A DNA stretch of 64,000 nucleotides from Xylanibacter rodentium. Lineage in GTDB: Bacteria > Bacteroidota > Bacteroidia > Bacteroidales > Bacteroidaceae. The stretch's first letter is position 1, and every line of letters starts with the position of its first letter. The notes under the pieces were generated by a model, which was given only the letters and a program-made list of their open reading frames with translations, did not search any database and had not been told where the DNA came from. Below, one piece after another: positions 19,115 to 28,409 of this stretch. The translations under genes were made by a program, and so were the position numbers. Where the stretch lies: NCBI RefSeq assembly GCF_013166575.1, contig NZ_JABKKE010000010.1:1-64000 (forward strand). The letters run 5' to 3'.

Positions 19115-19195
19115 CTTTAAAAAAATGAGTAAAGCGAATAATACCATAATAAAAATAATCCATCTCTGACCGTTGATGATTATTATCCTATTTTA

Positions 19196-19227
19196 TTTGG
19201 CTGTTTAAAAAATAAGTAGTACCTTTG
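19196..19227 (+). promoter_or_regulatory. rho promoter
   Basis: A TTTG -33 box (19196-19199) and a perfect -7 TACCTTTG (19220-19227) are separated by 20 bp. This is one of the best matches to the Bacteroidota consensus in the window. It leaves a 5' leader of about 80 nt before the rho ATG at 19316, long enough for leader-based control. Confidence 0.75.
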
Positions 19228-19315
19228 CAGAGATTTTCTAAACAGCGTTTCCATTCGTGAAACATTTTTATCACAAATTCAGAAATCCAAAACACAATAT
19301 ACTTAGAAAAGAAGT

Positions 19316-21286
19316 ATGTATACAAAAGAAGAACTTGAATCCATGAATATCCCAGAACTTATGGGAATCGCGGAACAGTTGGGAGTGAAAGTTTCTCCCG
19401 AAGATCAATTGGAAAGTGTGGTATATGCAATATTAGATAAGGCAGCTGAGGACAGTGCTGCCAATGCTGCAATATCGCCTAAAAGAAAAAGAACAAGAAT
19501 TGTAAAGAAAGACACCAATAAGGTATACACTGTTAATGGTAAAGAAGGCGAAAACTTTGATTTAAAAAACAAACAGGGGAAAATAGCCGAAACAAAACCG
19601 GCATCGCTTTTTGGTGAATTGCCACAAATGCAGGAAAACGACTTACCACAAATACCTGAAAGCGAACAGCCGGCAGAAGACCCTGTAACAGTAGTTAAAG
19701 AACCGGCCAAACGTGGACGCAAACCAAAAACGAAGCCCGTTTATGAAACGGAACTACCCCTATCTAACACAGATAATGCAACAGAACAGCCTGAGGAATC
19801 AGAAGTTCTACCAACCGAAAATACAGAAGATATCTCAGACATAGTTCCCGAAGCCGAATTCGCTCCAGTAGAAAAACAAGACGCTTTTCCTGACGGAAAA
19901 GAACTTATAGAACAACTGCAAGAGAAAATATCGCAACACAATTACAACAACAACGACAACAATAGGAAAATGAGTGATACTAGAATTTGGGAAGGAGACC
20001 CCGGCGATGGAACCGACTTTATCACTATTGTCGATTTGCCTATAGAAGATCAGGGAGCCATACCGACACTCGACATTTTCGACCGTCCCACCATACACCA
20101 TCATGAGATGGAGTTTTCGCATGTACCACAACCAATACCCATAAGCCCCAAACAGATCTTTGACTTCAATGACATAATCTCTGGCAATGGAGTTCTCGAA
20201 GTCCTTTCTGACGGCTACGGTTTCCTGCGTTCCAGCGATTACAATTATCTCTCTTCACCTGACGACATTTACGTATCACCAGTACAAATAAAGAAATACG
20301 GACTCAAGACCGGTGACGTGGTGGACTGTACAGTACGTCCGCCCCACGAAAACGAGAAATATTTTGCGTTAAGCAACATTAACACCATTAACGGAAGAAA
20401 ACCATCGGAAGTGCGCGACCGAGTAGCTTTCGAACATCTCACACCATTGTTCCCCGAAGAGAAGTTTCAACTCTGCGGTGATCGTACCACAACCAATCCC
20501 AGCGTGCGCATCGTAGACTTGTTCTCCCCTATAGGAAAAGGACAACGTGCATTAATAGTGGCACAGCCTAAAACGGGTAAAACCATCCTCATGAAGGATA
20601 TTGCAAACGCCATCGCTGCCAACCATCCCGAAGCCTACCTCATGATGCTGCTCATAGACGAACGTCCGGAAGAAGTTACCGACATGAGCCGCACGGTCAA
20701 TGCCGAAGTTATAGCATCTACGTTTGACGAACCCGCTGACCGTCATGTAAAAATAGCTGGTATAGTTCTTGAAAAGGCAAAGCGCATGGTAGAATGCGGA
20801 CATGATGTGGTGATATTCCTCGATTCGATAACACGTCTGGCACGTGCATACAACACAGTGAGTCCTGCCAGTGGCAAAGTACTCACAGGTGGTGTCGACG
20901 CCAACGCGCTACAAAAACCAAAACGCTTCTTCGGAGCAGCACGCAACATAGAAAACGGCGGTTCCCTGACCATCATTGCCACTGCACTCATCGACACAGG
21001 ATCAAAGATGGACGAAGTGATATTCGAGGAATTCAAAGGTACGGGAAACATGGAGCTTCAGCTCGACCGTTCGCTAAGCAACAAGCGCATATTCCCCGCA
21101 GTAAACCTCGTACAATCAAGTACCCGTCGCGACGATCTGTTACAAGACCCTACAACACTCAACCGCATGTGGATCATACGCAAGTTCATAAGCGAGATGA
21201 ACCCTATGGAGGCTATGAACACTGTGCGTGACAGACTGCTACAGACACGCAACAATGAAGAGTTTCTGCTCTCAATGAACGGATAA
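19316..21286 (+). CDS. rho: Transcription termination factor Rho with long disordered insertion
   Basis: A 656-residue protein, far longer than E. coli Rho (419). The N-terminal helical subdomain (1-40) is followed by about 200 residues rich in E, P, Q, N and T, probably disordered. A cold-shock-like RNA-binding domain covers about 275-360 ([14 protein letters not shown]). The RecA-type motor has P-loop P418-KTGKT (418-423), [10 protein letters not shown], and [11 protein letters not shown]. Rho is a hexameric RNA helicase that ends transcription. Bacteroidota Rho proteins with such insertions are known, and in Bacteroides thetaiotaomicron the disordered region drives phase separation. The gene has its own promoter and a strong hairpin downstream. 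Confidence 0.97.
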   Translation: MYTKEELESMNIPELMGIAEQLGVKVSPEDQLESVVYAILDKAAEDSAANAAISPKRKRTRIVKKDTNKVYTVNGKEGENFDLKNKQGKIAETKPASLFGELPQMQENDLPQIPESEQPAEDPVTVVKEPAKRGRKPKTKPVYETELPLSNTDNATEQPEESEVLPTENTEDISDIVPEAEFAPVEKQDAFPDGKELIEQLQEKISQHNYNNNDNNRKMSDTRIWEGDPGDGTDFITIVDLPIEDQGAIPTLDIFDRPTIHHHEMEFSHVPQPIPISPKQIFDFNDIISGNGVLEVLSDGYGFLRSSDYNYLSSPDDIYVSPVQIKKYGLKTGDVVDCTVRPPHENEKYFALSNINTINGRKPSEVRDRVAFEHLTPLFPEEKFQLCGDRTTTNPSVRIVDLFSPIGKGQRALIVAQPKTGKTILMKDIANAIAANHPEAYLMMLLIDERPEEVTDMSRTVNAEVIASTFDEPADRHVKIAGIVLEKAKRMVECGHDVVIFLDSITRLARAYNTVSPASGKVLTGGVDANALQKPKRFFGAARNIENGGSLTIIATALIDTGSKMDEVIFEEFKGTGNMELQLDRSLSNKRIFPAVNLVQSSTRRDDLLQDPTTLNRMWIIRKFISEMNPMEAMNTVRDRLLQTRNNEEFLLSMNG

Positions 21287-21332
21287 TATACGATTCTTTC
21301 ATCTGCAATACAATAATATTTGCAACATAAAA

Positions 21333-21390
21333 ACTGTAACATTAAACATTGGGAAATACACTCACAAAGTTTAAAGTTACAGTGTTTTTT
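21333..21390 (+). terminator. Intrinsic terminator after rho
   Basis: Arms ACTGTAACATTAAAC (21333-21347) and GTTTAAAGTTACAGT (from 21369) pair over 15 bp with one mismatch, followed by GTTTTTTG. It separates rho from the GH25 gene. Confidence 0.75.
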
Positions 21391-21458
21391 GTTTAATGTG
21401 GTAAGTTTAAATATAGCGACTAAATATTTCAAGTTTCTCTGATGTGAAAGACTTTATA

Positions 21459-23048
21459 ATGATAAAGAAGAAAACAGCCCGAAAAGGCTGTGCGTCCATA
21501 CTCCTTATTGCAGCCGTCGGAATCGGAATATACACAATTGTGACGTCAAAGCCACCCAGTCCCTACTACATTCCGTCTAATGAAAACAGTTCATACAACA
21601 CACTGACTGCTGATGGACGGCCACTGCTTTATTTCAGCGGTATCAGCAATGACTCTTGCTTCACCAATCTGTCCACCACCCCCGACTCCATCCGCCAAGG
21701 TCATGTGATCAACATGTCTGAGAAAAATCTTCACCGCATTATAATGAAATGCAGAGAAAGAATAAGGCAGAAAACAGCGGAACTCGACTCCATAACAGAC
21801 GAGATACATTACTACCTTGGTGTGCACAACGTACACGATGAAGGATATGACATGATAGTCGCCCATGCAGAAAACATTACCGGAAATTACAAGATGTTGA
21901 AACATACCGACTCTGTGTTGAGCCGAATTACCGGCCATACTTCACTCGCCATCATCCGCACTGTAAGAAATGACAGTGCAATCACACCAAAGCCATCGGT
22001 ATTCATTGAATACAGAGGAGGTGTATGGAAAGACGGCAGATGGCTTAAAACGACAAGAAGCGGAAACGGTATATCAATAGATTGTAGCGGAAGAACAATA
22101 TGCGGTATATGGCATGCCGACACCATGACCATAGGACGACGGACTGACAGTATAGGCACATACTACGGACAGTTTGACAGACTTCTCATTCCATCAGGAC
22201 ACGGCAAATATACATCATCCGACGGAACCTTTTATGAAGGCCATTGGTATAGAGACACCCGTCATGGCTTCGGATTCGAAGTAAGTACCGACAGGCTGAG
22301 AGCCGGAGAATGGGACACCGGAAAGTACCGTGGCGAACGCATGCATTACACGTCCGAGCGCATCTACGGCATAGACATTTCACGCTATCAGCACGGCAAA
22401 GGAAAAAAGTATTATCCCATCCATTGGAATAAACTGCGCATAACTCATCTTGGCAACATAAGCAAAAAACGTGTCAGCGGCAACGTTGACTATCCCGTAT
22501 CGTTCGTTTACATAAAGTCAACAGAGGGAATATCCATACGCAACAAATACTATGCCGACGACTACCGCCAGGCACGTCGTCACGGTCTGCACTGTGGAGC
22601 ATACCATTTCTATTCGGTAAAGTCGGACGCTGCCTCCCAGGCACGCTATTTCATACGCAACACTTTTTTCCGTAAAGGAGACTTTCCGCCTGTGCTCGAT
22701 GTGGAACCAAGCAACAGACAGATAATGAAGATGGGCGGTCCTGCCGTACTTGCAGATGCCATCAGAACATGGATGCGCATCGTAAAACAACATACCGGTG
22801 TAAAGCCTATACTCTATGTCAACCAGACATTTGTCAACAAGTATCTGGCCGACGCCCCAGATATCAAGCGAGACTACAACATCTGGATAGCACGCTACGG
22901 CGAATACCGCCCCGACGTGCGTCTCGTCTATTGGCAGTTGTGTCCCGATGGAAAGACAAATGGTATACATGGGGATGTAGACATCAATGTATTCAATGGA
23001 TACCAAGACAAGTTTGACGCATTTTTAGAAACAGAACTTATTAAATAA
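21459..23048 (+). CDS. MORN-repeat / GH25 lysozyme chimera
   Basis: I take ATG 21459 (MIKKKTARKG); an in-frame GTG lies at 21444. The protein has about 529 residues. A single TM or signal anchor is at about 12-30. An unknown middle region (about 50-170) is followed by MORN-like repeats (about 205-300; GHGKYTSSDGTFYEGHW is the clearest). The C-terminal GH25 catalytic domain (about 305-525) has YGIDISRYQ, FVYIKSTEG, PPVLDVE and NIWIARYG, the family's acidic catalytic residues. GH25 enzymes cleave the glycan strands of peptidoglycan. The protein probably faces the periplasm, attached to the inner membrane. MORN repeats usually bind membranes or partners, and their pairing with GH25 is uncommon. 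Confidence 0.88.
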   Translation: MIKKKTARKGCASILLIAAVGIGIYTIVTSKPPSPYYIPSNENSSYNTLTADGRPLLYFSGISNDSCFTNLSTTPDSIRQGHVINMSEKNLHRIIMKCRERIRQKTAELDSITDEIHYYLGVHNVHDEGYDMIVAHAENITGNYKMLKHTDSVLSRITGHTSLAIIRTVRNDSAITPKPSVFIEYRGGVWKDGRWLKTTRSGNGISIDCSGRTICGIWHADTMTIGRRTDSIGTYYGQFDRLLIPSGHGKYTSSDGTFYEGHWYRDTRHGFGFEVSTDRLRAGEWDTGKYRGERMHYTSERIYGIDISRYQHGKGKKYYPIHWNKLRITHLGNISKKRVSGNVDYPVSFVYIKSTEGISIRNKYYADDYRQARRHGLHCGAYHFYSVKSDAASQARYFIRNTFFRKGDFPPVLDVEPSNRQIMKMGGPAVLADAIRTWMRIVKQHTGVKPILYVNQTFVNKYLADAPDIKRDYNIWIARYGEYRPDVRLVYWQLCPDGKTNGIHGDVDINVFNGYQDKFDAFLETELIK

Positions 23049-23087
23049 AGCCTGAACACAGCATCCTCCACTAAACCAAAGACTATA

Positions 23088-23492
23088 ATGGCAACAATAA
23101 GCAGACAATCACCACAAAAAGTCATAATGGCACTTGGCACAAACACCGGCCAAAATGCCAATATCTCGCTTGCTCTCAACAGGCTCGGAAATATCATCAC
23201 CGACATGAAATGCAGCCGCAAGATGTGGACGGAACCAATAGGCATGAAATCCGGAACAAATTCCACTGACGAGAAATTCCTCAACATTCTTGTATCCGGT
23301 CATTGCTCTGCCACACGCGAATGTCTCCGTGAAATTCTGAAAAACATCGAAATAGAATGCGGAAGCACCGATGCCAGCAAGTCCGAAGGTATAATTCCCA
23401 TGGACATAGACGTTCTGAAATACGGAGATAACACAGAACATGTTGAAGACTGGCAACGGGATTACATTAAAATACTAATAAAGGAAATATGA
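23088..23492 (+). CDS. Degenerate HPPK (FolK)-like protein
   Basis: A 134-residue protein. It shows the HPPK start (VIMALGTNTGQN), FLN, and PMDIDVLKYGD, corresponding to the Asp pair (E. coli D95/D97) that binds magnesium. The conserved arginines of the catalytic loops (E. coli R82 and R92) are replaced by Ser/other residues. The C-terminal about 40 residues of HPPK are missing (family length about 160). It may therefore have lost 6-hydroxymethyl-dihydropterin pyrophosphokinase activity, or gained another role. It sits 39 bp after the GH25 gene, and its stop overlaps the M64 gene start (ATGA), so the three probably form one operon. Confidence 0.7.
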   Translation: MATISRQSPQKVIMALGTNTGQNANISLALNRLGNIITDMKCSRKMWTEPIGMKSGTNSTDEKFLNILVSGHCSATRECLREILKNIEIECGSTDASKSEGIIPMDIDVLKYGDNTEHVEDWQRDYIKILIKEI

Positions 23493-24742
23493 GAACAACA
23501 ATTCAAAAACTTGCAATCATTACATTGACATTATTCTCCACCACCGTCCAAGCCCAGGAGTTTGACAAGTACTTCGAGGACAGAACTTTACGGCTTGACT
23601 ACATCTTCGCAGGCGACTCTGCCCATCAGGCGATATACCTTGATAGTCCAATATCAATGCCACGATGGTACGGGCGCAGACACCGGCTGTCCGAACTTCC
23701 ATTAAAAGGCAACGGCCGAATAACGGTCCGCGACCTGAACGACGGAACAGTGATCTACCGTAACTCATTCTCCACCCTGTTCCAGGAATGGCTGGCCACA
23801 TCCGAGGCTAAGCACACGAGCCGCAGTTTTGAAAACGTATTCCTCGTGCCTTATCCGAAAAAAACTGTCAGCATCACCGTTGAACTACAGGACAGCCACG
23901 ACCGTAACATTGCTGTCCTGACACATACCATCGACCCGAAAGACATCCTGATAAGGCATGCCGGAGAGAAAAATATCACGCCACACACCACATTCCGACA
24001 GGCTACTGACACCACACGGTGCATACACATAACTTATATAGCCGAAGGATATACCGATGAGGAAATGAACGCCTTTCTTGAAGATGTCCGTACGGCCGAC
24101 GAGGCAATGTTTGCCCACGAACCTTTCAAGACAATGAAAGACCGTTTCCACATCACAGCTGTAATGTCACCGTCACACGACAGCGGGACGAGCGAACCTG
24201 CCGGCGGACTGTGGAAGAACACCGCACTCGGTTCACATTTCGATACATTCTATTCCGACCGCTACCTTACCACACTCCGCCTCAAACGCTTGCACGATTT
24301 ACTGGCAGGCACACCATATGAACATATCATTGTTCTCGTCAACACGAAAAAATATGGCGGCGGAGGTATATACAACTCTTACAACCTGTCTTATACCGGC
24401 GGCGACAACTTCAAACCTGTAGTGGTACACGAATTCGGCCACAGTTTCGGCGGATTGGGTGACGAATACGAATATGGCGACGACGATCCTATGTATTTTG
24501 CCGACACAGAGCCATGGGAACCCAACCTTACAACCATGCACAACTTCAAGGATAAATGGGAAAATCTGATTTCCGTAAAAAAAGCCGGACTCTTCGAAGG
24601 CGGCGGATATCAGTCGAAAGGCGTTTTCCGTGGTTCGGAAAACTGCCGCATGAGAACAAACGATGTACAGGAATTCTGTCCCGTTTGCCGTCAGGCACTG
24701 ACACGGTTAATTGAGTTCTATACAGAAAAGGGAACTGACTAA
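23489..24742 (+). CDS. M64-type (IgA peptidase-like) zinc metallopeptidase, secreted
   Basis: A 417-residue protein with a signal peptide (MRTTIQKLAIITLTLFSTTVQAQ). An N-terminal beta-rich domain (about 25-160) precedes the M64 catalytic domain. The zinc motif is HEFGHSFGGLGDEY, an HExxH followed by the conserved GDEY of the family. DUF and IgA peptidase M64 architectures of this kind are common in gut Bacteroidales and are exported. The family name comes from a Clostridium IgA protease; IgA cleavage by this homologue is not implied. The last Cys cluster (CRMRTND...CPVC) probably stabilises the C-terminus. The ATG overlaps the HPPK-like stop. Confidence 0.88.
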   Translation: MRTTIQKLAIITLTLFSTTVQAQEFDKYFEDRTLRLDYIFAGDSAHQAIYLDSPISMPRWYGRRHRLSELPLKGNGRITVRDLNDGTVIYRNSFSTLFQEWLATSEAKHTSRSFENVFLVPYPKKTVSITVELQDSHDRNIAVLTHTIDPKDILIRHAGEKNITPHTTFRQATDTTRCIHITYIAEGYTDEEMNAFLEDVRTADEAMFAHEPFKTMKDRFHITAVMSPSHDSGTSEPAGGLWKNTALGSHFDTFYSDRYLTTLRLKRLHDLLAGTPYEHIIVLVNTKKYGGGGIYNSYNLSYTGGDNFKPVVVHEFGHSFGGLGDEYEYGDDDPMYFADTEPWEPNLTTMHNFKDKWENLISVKKAGLFEGGGYQSKGVFRGSENCRMRTNDVQEFCPVCRQALTRLIEFYTEKGTD

Positions 24743-24773
24743 TACAGCTCCCTCTGCTTCGTTGATATGAAAA

Positions 24774-25487
24774 TCAGTAAATATTCTCCTTTTTCCATCC
24801 CTTTACATACTTCATTTCACGGAGAATTCTTTTCTGGCGCTTCCTCATATAGGCACTCGGATCAGCCGAACTGTATCTGCGCGGATTAGGAAGGGTAGCG
24901 GCTATCAGCGCACACTGGCTCCGTGTAAGTTCACCGGCATGGCATCCGAAATGATGCTCTGCCACAGCCTCGGCACCATAGATGCCTTCACCCATCTCTA
25001 TCGAGTTGAGATAAACCTCCATTATTCGTTCCTTGCTCCACATAAGTTCTATCAGTACGGTGAAGTAAGCCTCCAGTCCTTTCCTCAACCATGTACGGCC
25101 AGGCCAAAGAAACACGTTCTTGGCCGTCTGCTGCGATATGGTGCTGGCTCCGAGCCTGCGTCTGCCTTCATTCTTAATGTTCTGCCGGGCTGCATGTTCT
25201 ATAGCCTGAAAATCAAAACCGTGATGTTCGAGAAATCGCCCGTCCTCACTTGCCATTACTGCCACCGGCAAATCCGGTGAAATCTTATCTATTGGCATCC
25301 ACCGGTGATACAATCTAACCTGGCGCCCGTCGGCAACCTGTTGTACCACACGTATGAACATAAGCGGGGTGAACCATACGGGCAAAAAACGAAGGGCCAC
25401 AACAGAAAGAATGGTGGAGCCGAAAAAGGCTACCACCATCCATCTTATCGTCCTGCGTATTCTTTTCAGAATATACGTCATTCCCAC
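24774..25487 (-). CDS. mtgA: Monofunctional biosynthetic peptidoglycan transglycosylase
   Basis: A 237-residue protein with one N-terminal TM anchor (about 15-37) and a GT51 domain. The catalytic glutamate is E81 in [12 protein letters not shown]. The other GT51 motifs are [29 protein letters not shown] and [13 protein letters not shown]. It polymerises lipid II glycan chains at the inner membrane without a transpeptidase domain. Start at 25487 (MGM) or two codons later. It is convergent with the M64 gene and immediately downstream (3 bp) of the OmpA lipoprotein gene, so probably co-transcribed with it. Confidence 0.95.
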   Translation of the reverse strand: MGMTYILKRIRRTIRWMVVAFFGSTILSVVALRFLPVWFTPLMFIRVVQQVADGRQVRLYHRWMPIDKISPDLPVAVMASEDGRFLEHHGFDFQAIEHAARQNIKNEGRRRLGASTISQQTAKNVFLWPGRTWLRKGLEAYFTVLIELMWSKERIMEVYLNSIEMGEGIYGAEAVAEHHFGCHAGELTRSQCALIAATLPNPRRYSSADPSAYMRKRQKRILREMKYVKGWKKENIY

Positions 25488-25490
25488 TCT

Positions 25491-26189
25491 TTACTTGAGA
25501 GTTCCGTTGTTGGCAGCGTTTATCATTGCCTGGCTTGCATAGAGATAAATCTCAACGCGGCGGTTCTGGGCCTTACCGGCAGCCGTAGAGTTGTCAGCCA
25601 CGGGATTCTGCTCTCCGAATCCCTGCACCGACTTGATCTGTGTGCCGGACACACCCTGACCGATGAGGAATGTAGATACCGACTGTGCACGCTGCTGTGA
25701 CAGATTCAGATTCTTCTGCACACTCTGTTCGGCTGTAGAACCCTTCCAGGGATCGTTGTCGGTATAACCCTGAATGGCCACGTCTGCGTCAGTGTTCTGC
25801 TTGAGCACATTAGCAAACTGTATAAGCGAACTCTGTGCCGAAGCCTGCAGCGTCGAACTGCTTGTGGGGAAGAGGATACCAGAGTCGAAAGTCACCTTTA
25901 CGGCCTGCAGACCGTTAGCGTCGGTCACCTGCTGCACCTGAGCGTTCTGTACGGCCTCGGCCTGCTTCTTCACCTTGTCCATACGATTGCCGATGATGGC
26001 ACCCGTTCCGGCACCCACAGCACCGCCGATAGCAGCACCCACTCCGGCATTACCGGCTATCTTACCGATTATCGCGCCCAAAACCGCACCGCCAGCCGTT
26101 CCTATTGTAGCGCCCTTTTGTGTGTTATTACATCCTACCATGATAATGCCGAGGCAGAGAGCCAAGGCCAATGCTTTGATTTTCTTCAT
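25491..26189 (-). CDS. OmpA-family lipoprotein with glycine zipper
   Basis: A 232-residue protein. The lipoprotein signal peptide ends at a lipobox MVGC (C20). A glycine-zipper membrane segment (about 27-68; repeated GAxxG motifs) follows. A C-terminal OmpA domain (about 95-220) includes VTFDSGILF, YTDNDPW, NLSLSQQRAQSV-like NLSQQRAQSV, and NRRVEIYLYA, the peptidoglycan-binding signature. It is likely an outer-membrane anchor to peptidoglycan (YiaD-like). It is divergent from proS with its own -7 element and only 3 bp upstream of mtgA, a sensible cell-wall pairing. Confidence 0.93.
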   Translation of the reverse strand: MKKIKALALALCLGIIMVGCNNTQKGATIGTAGGAVLGAIIGKIAGNAGVGAAIGGAVGAGTGAIIGNRMDKVKKQAEAVQNAQVQQVTDANGLQAVKVTFDSGILFPTSSSTLQASAQSSLIQFANVLKQNTDADVAIQGYTDNDPWKGSTAEQSVQKNLNLSQQRAQSVSTFLIGQGVSGTQIKSVQGFGEQNPVADNSTAAGKAQNRRVEIYLYASQAMINAANNGTLK

Positions 26190-26227
26190 GTCACTTATTT
26201 TTTAGTTAAACATTTTTTTTCGTGATG

Positions 26228-26235
26228 CAAAGATA
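26228..26235 (-). promoter_or_regulatory. -7 element for the ompA-like/mtgA unit
   Basis: Minus-strand TATCTTTG (26235-26228), 38 bp upstream of the lipoprotein ATG. The -33 box is unclear. Confidence 0.5.
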
Positions 26236-26277
26236 ATCTATTTATTCAAATATCATATCGGTTACAAGTTTTTTTTG

Positions 26278-26285
26278 TATTTTTG
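26278..26285 (+). promoter_or_regulatory. -7 element for proS
   Basis: TATTTTTG, a TAnnTTTG match, 32 bp before the proS ATG. It lies back to back with the element of the divergent lipoprotein gene. Confidence 0.5.
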
Positions 26286-26317
26286 CAGGCAAATTTTGGA
26301 AAAATAAGCAATACAAT

Positions 26318-27799
26318 ATGGCAAAGGAACTAAAAGAGTTAACAAAAAGAGCCGACAACTACAGTCAGTGGTACAATGACTTGGTTGTCAAGGCCGACTT
26401 GGCAGAACAGTCTGCCGTCAGAGGATGTATGGTAATAAAACCTTATGGTTACGCCATTTGGGAAAAGATGCAACGCCAGCTTGACGACATGTTCAAGCAG
26501 ACAGGAGTACAGAATGCATATTTTCCCCTGCTCATACCCAAGTCGTTCCTCTCGAAAGAGGCTGAACATGTAGAGGGATTTGCGAAGGAATGTGCCGTGG
26601 TTACACATTACCGACTGCGCGCCAAGGATGACAAAAGCGGTGTAGAAGTGGATCCGGCAGCACGTCTTGAAGAGGAACTCATTATCCGCCCTACATCTGA
26701 AACGATAATATGGAACACGTACAAGAACTGGATACAATCGTGGCGCGACCTGCCATTGATGTGCAACCAGTGGTGCAACGTGATGCGCTGGGAGATGCGT
26801 ACACGTCCGTTCCTGCGCACAAGCGAGTTTCTGTGGCAGGAGGGACACACCGCGCACGCCACACGCGAAGAGGCCGAAGCCGAGGCACAGAAGATGCTTC
26901 ACGTATATGCCGAGTTTGCCGAGAAATGGATGGCAGTGCCAGTGCTACAGGGAGTAAAGAGCGAGACCGAACGTTTCGCCGGAGCACTTGACACCTATAC
27001 CATCGAGGCCATGATGCAGGACGGAAAGGCGCTGCAAAGCGGAACGAGCCACTTCCTCGGACAAAACTTCGCCAAGGCTTTCGATGTCACATATCTTAAT
27101 AAAGACAACCGTCCTGAATACGTATGGGCCACATCATGGGGAGTGTCAACACGACTCATCGGTGCGCTCATCATGACCCATTCCGATGACAACGGACTTG
27201 TGCTCCCTCCGAAACTCGCCCCCATACAAGTGGTAATCATACCAATCACCAAAGGTGCCGATCAGCTCAAGGCCATCACCGAGCGTCTCACTCCCATCGT
27301 CGAAGGGCTGCGTGCCGCAGGCATCAGCGTTAAATATGACGATGCGGACAACAAACGACCGGGATTCAAATTTGCCGACTACGAACTCAAGGGCGTACCA
27401 GTGCGCCTTGTCATGGGAGGCCGCGACCTCGAGAACAACACACTCGAAGTGATGCGACGCGATACACTCGAGAAAGAAACTGTATCGCTCGACGGAATTG
27501 TAGAATATGTGGAGAAACTGCTCGGTGACATCCAGGAAAACATCTTCGAGAAAGCACGCAAGTTCCGCGACGACCACGTGTACGAGTGTAACAACTACGA
27601 AGAGTTCAAGGAAAAGGTCAAGAACGGTGGCTTCTTCCTCTGCCACTGGGACGGAACTGCCGAGACTGAGGCAAAGATAAAAGAAGATACACAGGCCACG
27701 ATACGCTGCGTACCATTCGCCTATGAACAGACACCGGGCGTAGACATGGTGAGCGGCAAGCCTGCCAAGTGCCGAGTGATCATTGCCAGAAGCTATTAG
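26318..27799 (+). CDS. proS: Prolyl-tRNA synthetase (archaeal/eukaryotic-like type)
   Basis: A 493-residue class II synthetase that charges tRNA-Pro. Motif 2 is seen in [25 protein letters not shown], given here only by its ends. RPTSET precedes it, and the motif 3 region contains [10 protein letters not shown]. The anticodon-binding domain follows ([11 protein letters not shown]). The C-terminal zinc/HGTP-type extension ends in SY, as in the type lacking the INS editing insertion. This archaeal-like ProRS is the normal enzyme in Bacteroidota. A strong terminator follows. Confidence 0.97.
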   Translation: MAKELKELTKRADNYSQWYNDLVVKADLAEQSAVRGCMVIKPYGYAIWEKMQRQLDDMFKQTGVQNAYFPLLIPKSFLSKEAEHVEGFAKECAVVTHYRLRAKDDKSGVEVDPAARLEEELIIRPTSETIIWNTYKNWIQSWRDLPLMCNQWCNVMRWEMRTRPFLRTSEFLWQEGHTAHATREEAEAEAQKMLHVYAEFAEKWMAVPVLQGVKSETERFAGALDTYTIEAMMQDGKALQSGTSHFLGQNFAKAFDVTYLNKDNRPEYVWATSWGVSTRLIGALIMTHSDDNGLVLPPKLAPIQVVIIPITKGADQLKAITERLTPIVEGLRAAGISVKYDDADNKRPGFKFADYELKGVPVRLVMGGRDLENNTLEVMRRDTLEKETVSLDGIVEYVEKLLGDIQENIFEKARKFRDDHVYECNNYEEFKEKVKNGGFFLCHWDGTAETEAKIKEDTQATIRCVPFAYEQTPGVDMVSGKPAKCRVIIARSY

Positions 27800-27843
27800 A
27801 CAAGGGGAACTCAGGGCAGAAAAAGCCGAGACCATTTTTTTTG

Positions 27844-27892
27844 AAAGACAACAAGCGCACAAACTCGTTACAGAGCGCTTGTTGTCTTTTTT
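27844..27892 (+). terminator. Intrinsic terminator after proS
   Basis: Arms AGACAACAAGCGC (27846-27858) and GCGCTTGTTGTCT (27875-27887) pair perfectly over 13 bp and run into TTTTTT. The A-run upstream makes it potentially active in both directions. Confidence 0.9.
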
Positions 27893-28009
27893 ATACATAC
27901 TCATAAATATACAATACCTCCTTTTCCATCCAAACAATTAGAGCAAACTATTTTTTTACATGAGAAACTTCAGTTTTATAGGTTGACGACAATCTCAACC
28001 GATATTGCA

Positions 28010-28088
28010 AAAGTGGCACTTTTAGGATACGAAAGTGCCGCTTTTACACTGCAAAAGCGGCACTTTGGGAACGCAAAAGCGGCACTTT
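28010..28088. repeat. 22-bp periodic semi-palindrome array, locus 2
   Basis: Four 13-bp units lie at 28010-28022 (AAAGTGGCACTTT, a perfect odd palindrome), 28032-28044 (AAAGTGCCGCTTT), 28054-28066 and 28076-28088 (both AAAGCGGCACTTT). The centres are 28016, 28038, 28060 and 28082, exactly 22 bp apart. The array lies between the proS terminator and the gyrA promoter. Confidence 0.85.
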
Positions 28089-28218
28089 GTGAAAGCTCTA
28101 TGGCATTGGTTTGATTTTAACCGGTTTGACTATTCCTATTCACACGGATGCAATAGTCCTTAGAAGACGAAACAATTAATATCGGAGTGACGCTTGTTTA
28201 AAATTACTTAATATATTT

Positions 28219-28247
28219 TTTGATGTTGAAAAAATGTAGTATCTTTG
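28219..28247 (+). promoter_or_regulatory. gyrA promoter
   Basis: -33 TTTG at 28219-28222 and -7 TATCTTTG at 28240-28247, 17 bp apart. The 5' leader is about 155 nt, long for this genome. I see no known riboswitch in it. Confidence 0.6.
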
Positions 28248-28409
28248 AAAGCTAAAAAGAGACAAATGCCGTCAAAACGGCCAAAAACATGCTTAAATGC
28301 CATTTTGCATATAAATGTCAGTGTCGCTGTTGATTCTGGCATGATAGCGTAAATTCGGCAGAAATGCAAGGAATAATAATCAAAACAGAGATATATTCAA
28401 TAACATTCA

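Noticed and set aside
27146..27937. Long minus-strand frame of 263 codons
   Set aside because: Shadow of proS: it runs antisense to a complete essential gene and has biased low-complexity composition.
28010..28088. CRISPR array
   Set aside because: Units are 13-bp palindromes with 9-bp gaps that are too short for spacers, and no cas gene is in the window.
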